Source: Candidatus Acetothermia bacterium (GTDB lineage: Bacteria > Bipolaricaulota > Bipolaricaulia > UBA7950 > UBA9294). From it: 7,768 nucleotides of DNA. Each line of letters opens with the position of its first letter. The first letter of the stretch is position 1. The notes under the pieces are model-generated. The model searched no databases and was not told the origin of the DNA. It was given only the letters and a program-made list of their open reading frames with translations. A program made the translations under genes and the position numbers. Below are positions 6,655 through 7,768 of this stretch, one piece after another. The stretch covers positions 1 through 7,768 of the forward strand of contig DQCH01000070.1 in assembly GCA_003545155.1 (NCBI GenBank). The letters run 5' to 3'.

Positions 6655-6695
6655 AAAAAAATTGGTGCCCGAGGACGTTTGTCCTCTGGGCACCA
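6655..6695 (-). terminator. Strong intrinsic terminator of the ribbon-helix-helix gene
   Basis: On the minus strand TGGTGCCC, a bulged A, and GAGGAC form a stem with GTCCTC and GGGCACCA (6681-6695 pairing with 6663-6676) around the four-base loop AAAC (6677-6680). Seven U residues follow (6655-6661) after a single A. It begins 45 bases past the regulator's stop. The plus-strand side lacks a T-tract, so it acts in one direction. Confidence 0.88.
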
Positions 6696-6740
6696 GATTA
6701 TCACATTGCTGAGCCAGAGCCTTCGCAAGGCGCGCTCAAG

Positions 6741-6914
6741 CTAGCCTTTCTTCTCTTCCTTGTTAAGGTATTGAAGAATCGCGTCGACTACTAAGTAGTT
6801 GATCGACCGATCGCGCCGTTCACTCAAACGGATCAGACGCTGGACCGGCTTCTCTTCCATCTTCTTTTGTGGAATATAGATGGAGAGCTTGTCGAGGATC
6901 TCCTTCTTAGCCAT
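6741..6914 (-). CDS. Small ribbon-helix-helix (CopG/Arc-type) DNA-binding protein
   Basis: 57 residues, the size of a bare ribbon-helix-helix regulator. LSIYIP (10-15) fits the DNA-contacting beta strand, residues 19-35 (to LSERRD) the first helix, and RSINYLVVDAILQYLNKEE (36-54) the second helix with the usual (R)S(x)xxLVxDAI..YL pattern. Such proteins act as dimers or higher oligomers, often as autorepressors or antitoxins. No toxin-like partner gene is adjacent: a terminator follows at once and the upstream side is non-coding then tRNAs, so it looks monocistronic. An in-frame TTG at 6998 would add 28 residues but lacks a ribosome binding site; ATG 6912-6914 is preceded by AGGAGGT (6922-6928) at 7 bases and starts where the domain begins. 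Confidence 0.75.
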   Translation of the reverse strand: MAKKEILDKLSIYIPQKKMEEKPVQRLIRLSERRDRSINYLVVDAILQYLNKEEKKG

Positions 6915-6921
6915 GTGGTTC

Positions 6922-6928
6922 ACCTCCT
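6922..6928 (-). promoter_or_regulatory. Ribosome binding site deciding the start of the ribbon-helix-helix gene
   Basis: AGGAGGT on the minus strand with a 7-base gap to ATG 6912-6914. It selects the 57-residue form over the longer frame that opens upstream. Confidence 0.85.
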
Positions 6929-6979
6929 CATCAAGGAACTTATTCCCCCTCTTCTCATGTGCTTCCCACTGAATTGACG

Positions 6980-7005
6980 ATCCTTCATAGGATACCAAGA
7001 TATCC
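6980..7005. repeat. Two overlapping short inverted repeats in the regulator's leader (possible operator)
   Basis: Read on the plus strand, ATCCT (6980-6984) pairs with AGGAT (6989-6993), and GGATA (6990-6994) pairs with TATCC (7001-7005). The two repeats share the middle element, so they could be two operator half-site pairs or mutually exclusive RNA hairpins, about 65-90 bases upstream of the ribbon-helix-helix start. The arms are only five bases, so chance is a real possibility. Confidence 0.25.
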
Positions 7006-7098
7006 AGTCTGTTCTATGCCAGGAACCAGAAAATTTCATGGAAGAAATATGGAAGAAAAGCGTGTGAAAGTTTGTTCCCCCACTTGATCACTTCGGAG

Positions 7099-7107
7099 AT
7101 TATATCA
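7099..7107 (-). promoter_or_regulatory. Candidate extended -10 promoter for the ribbon-helix-helix gene
   Basis: Minus-strand TGATATAAT gives a perfect TATAAT (7099-7104) with the TG extension. No good -35 is seen at the right distance, which is tolerable for extended -10 promoters. It would give a leader of about 180 bases before the ATG at 6914. Confidence 0.4.
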
Positions 7108-7282
7108 AGAAGCGGCAAAAAAAGCACCACCACCACCCGGAGAGGGCAAAGGGAGCGCTTAGGACACATGAGCCGCGATATGAGCTCAAGGCTTTTTACC
7201 CTAGCACAAAATGGCGTTACAGGTCAAATGTCAAGCATCCATCTCACCCTCTTAAGACTCGAAACAAAAAGTAAGAAAGACT

Positions 7283-7358
7283 TGGTGGGTGGTACAGGAC
7301 TCGAACCTGTGGCCTCATGCACGTCAAGCATGCGCTCTCCCAGCTGAGCTAACCACCC
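7283..7358 (-). tRNA. trnV: tRNA-Val, anticodon GAC, with encoded CCA
   Basis: A full cloverleaf reads on the minus strand. The acceptor GGGTGGT pairs with ACCACCC, the D-arm is GCTC...GAGC, and the anticodon arm is CATGC-TTGACGT-GCATG with anticodon GAC. The T-arm is ACAGG-TTCGAGT-CCTGT, followed by discriminator A and CCA (7283-7285). The 76 bases include the CCA. It follows tRNA-Cys by 7 bases and is probably transcribed with it. Confidence 0.97.
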
Positions 7359-7365
7359 ATTTAAG

Positions 7366-7437
7366 AGGCGGCGAGCGGATTCGAACCGCTGAATCAGGGA
7401 TTTGCAGTCCCTTGCCTTTCCGCTTGGCTACGCCGCC
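7366..7437 (-). tRNA. trnC: tRNA-Cys, anticodon GCA, CCA not encoded
   Basis: A full cloverleaf reads on the minus strand. The acceptor GGCGGCG pairs with CGCCGCC, the D-arm is GCC...GGC, and the anticodon arm is AGGGA-CTGCAAA-TCCCT with anticodon GCA. The T-arm is AGCGG-TTCGAAT-CCGCT. The discriminator is U73, the known cysteine identity base. CTT follows rather than CCA, so the 3' end must be added by CCA-adding enzyme. It is the first gene after the promoter at 7449-7477. Confidence 0.97.
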
Positions 7438-7448
7438 AGACAAGAAGA

Positions 7449-7477
7449 ATTATAGGGACTTATCCAGGCACCGTCAA
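7449..7477 (-). promoter_or_regulatory. Near-consensus sigma70 promoter of the tRNA-Cys/tRNA-Val unit
   Basis: Minus-strand TTGACG (7472-7477) and TATAAT (7449-7454) lie exactly 17 bases apart. The expected start is near 7442, a few bases upstream of tRNA-Cys, as usual for a stable-RNA transcript. Confidence 0.85.
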
Positions 7478-7555
7478 TCCGGGCTATGATGCCAGGTTGA
7501 CTAAGCAATCTATGCAGTGCTGTATGGAAAACTCTTTAGACAAGGAGATAGAAAA

Positions 7556-7768
7556 TCAGTGGTGCAGGGCAATGAGGTAAGTGAAGTCGATCCCGTCGTC
7601 GTCAATCTGTGTTTGTGCCCCGAATTCCGCCTCGCAGTGGGCGGCCATCTCCTCGGGCACGCTAGTGAACTTCAATCCTTCTTTTCTTCCAGTAACAAGG
7701 TGCGAGAAGACAATCCCCACCCTACAAGCAGCAAACGCGATCTTAAGGATCGTCATCATCGTCACCAT
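7556..7768 (-). CDS. Hypothetical protein, possibly continuing beyond the right edge
   Basis: An open frame of 70 codons ends at TGA 7556-7558. Its first visible ATG is the last three bases of the window, so the true start may lie outside and no ribosome binding site can be checked. The N-terminal part is hydrophobic (TILKIAFAACRVGIVFSHL) and could be a weak membrane segment or simply a buried strand and helix. The C-terminal part is acidic (QIDDDGIDFTYL). Codon use resembles the neighbouring genes, which supports real coding. I recognise no family. Confidence 0.45.
   Translation of the reverse strand: MVTMMTILKIAFAACRVGIVFSHLVTGRKEGLKFTSVPEEMAAHCEAEFGAQTQIDDDGIDFTYLIALHH

Larger units (their letters stand above)
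6915..7282. other. Non-coding stretch between the tRNA pair and the ribbon-helix-helix gene
   Basis: About 370 bases without a supported gene. It contains the regulator's ribosome binding site, the overlapping inverted repeats, an extended -10 promoter candidate (7099-7104) and a short CACC tandem run (7126-7138). A start-less plus-strand open stretch (7068-7274) is noted separately. No terminator hairpin is visible after tRNA-Val, so tRNA transcripts could read into this region. Confidence 0.5.

Noticed and set aside
6655..6728. N-terminal part of the 68-codon frame (6522-6728) as part of the transposase
   Set aside because: This part encodes the terminator hairpin of the upstream gene, not OrfA; similarity starts only after the U-tract.
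6915..6998. N-terminal extension of the ribbon-helix-helix gene to TTG at 6998
   Set aside because: No ribosome binding site for TTG, and the added residues read through the strong AGGAGGT site that serves the ATG at 6914.
7120..7140. CACC tandem run as a CRISPR or other repeat array
   Set aside because: Only about four units of three bases, with no spacers and no second copy in the window.
7068..7274. Plus-strand 68-codon open stretch next to tRNA-Val, basic and histidine-rich
   Set aside because: It has no ATG, GTG or TTG and no ribosome binding site, and another frame is open over the same bases. The histidines come from a short CACC tandem run. No family is recognised.
7072..7489. Plus-strand frames at 7072-7347 and 7289-7489
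   Set aside because: They run across the antisense of the two tRNA genes and contain the well-known artefact strings (GTGLEPVASC, GERIRTAESG) that arise from translating tRNA complements.

Overview
This 7.8 kb window looks bacterial. It has strong Shine-Dalgarno sites, sigma70-type -35/-10 boxes, a classic intrinsic terminator and bacterial-type tRNAs. Base composition is moderate in the genes and more AT-rich between them. Nothing here fixes the phylum, and I do not commit to one. Every gene I can support reads on the minus strand, so transcription runs from high to low coordinates.

Right end (about 7283-7768): the end of an unrecognised small protein, which may begin outside the window, lies upstream of a two-gene tRNA unit, tRNA-Cys(GCA) then tRNA-Val(GAC). 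That unit has a near-consensus promoter (TTGACG, 17-base spacer, TATAAT). Next (about 6490-7110) comes a 57-residue ribbon-helix-helix regulator with a candidate long leader, an excellent ribosome binding site and a strong terminator. Directly after the terminator lies a decayed piece of an IS3-family orfA. About 600 bases follow (5895-6489) with no convincing gene.

Centre (983-5894): a compact operon is built around lysine and saccharopine. In transcription order it holds a class III (GabT-like) aminotransferase; a 41-codon reading frame resembling the C-terminal tail of an FCD-type GntR regulator; a lysine-ketoglutarate reductase; a saccharopine dehydrogenase (glutamate-forming); and a sugar-phosphate-isomerase-like TIM barrel. 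The two central enzymes match the two halves of the animal and plant bifunctional protein AASS (LKR/SDH), but here they are separate neighbouring genes. Together they would convert lysine plus 2-oxoglutarate to saccharopine, then to 2-aminoadipate semialdehyde plus glutamate. The aminotransferase could handle an amino group upstream or downstream of that step. No semialdehyde dehydrogenase is visible, so the pathway is incomplete within the window.

Left end (1-855): most of a NifS/IscS-type cysteine desulfurase with its own possible promoter, cut by the window edge before its catalytic cysteine loop.

The most interesting points are the split bacterial LKR + SDH operon with a GabT-like enzyme, the regulator-like fragment coupled inside it, and the frameshifted IS3 remnant abutting the regulator's terminator.
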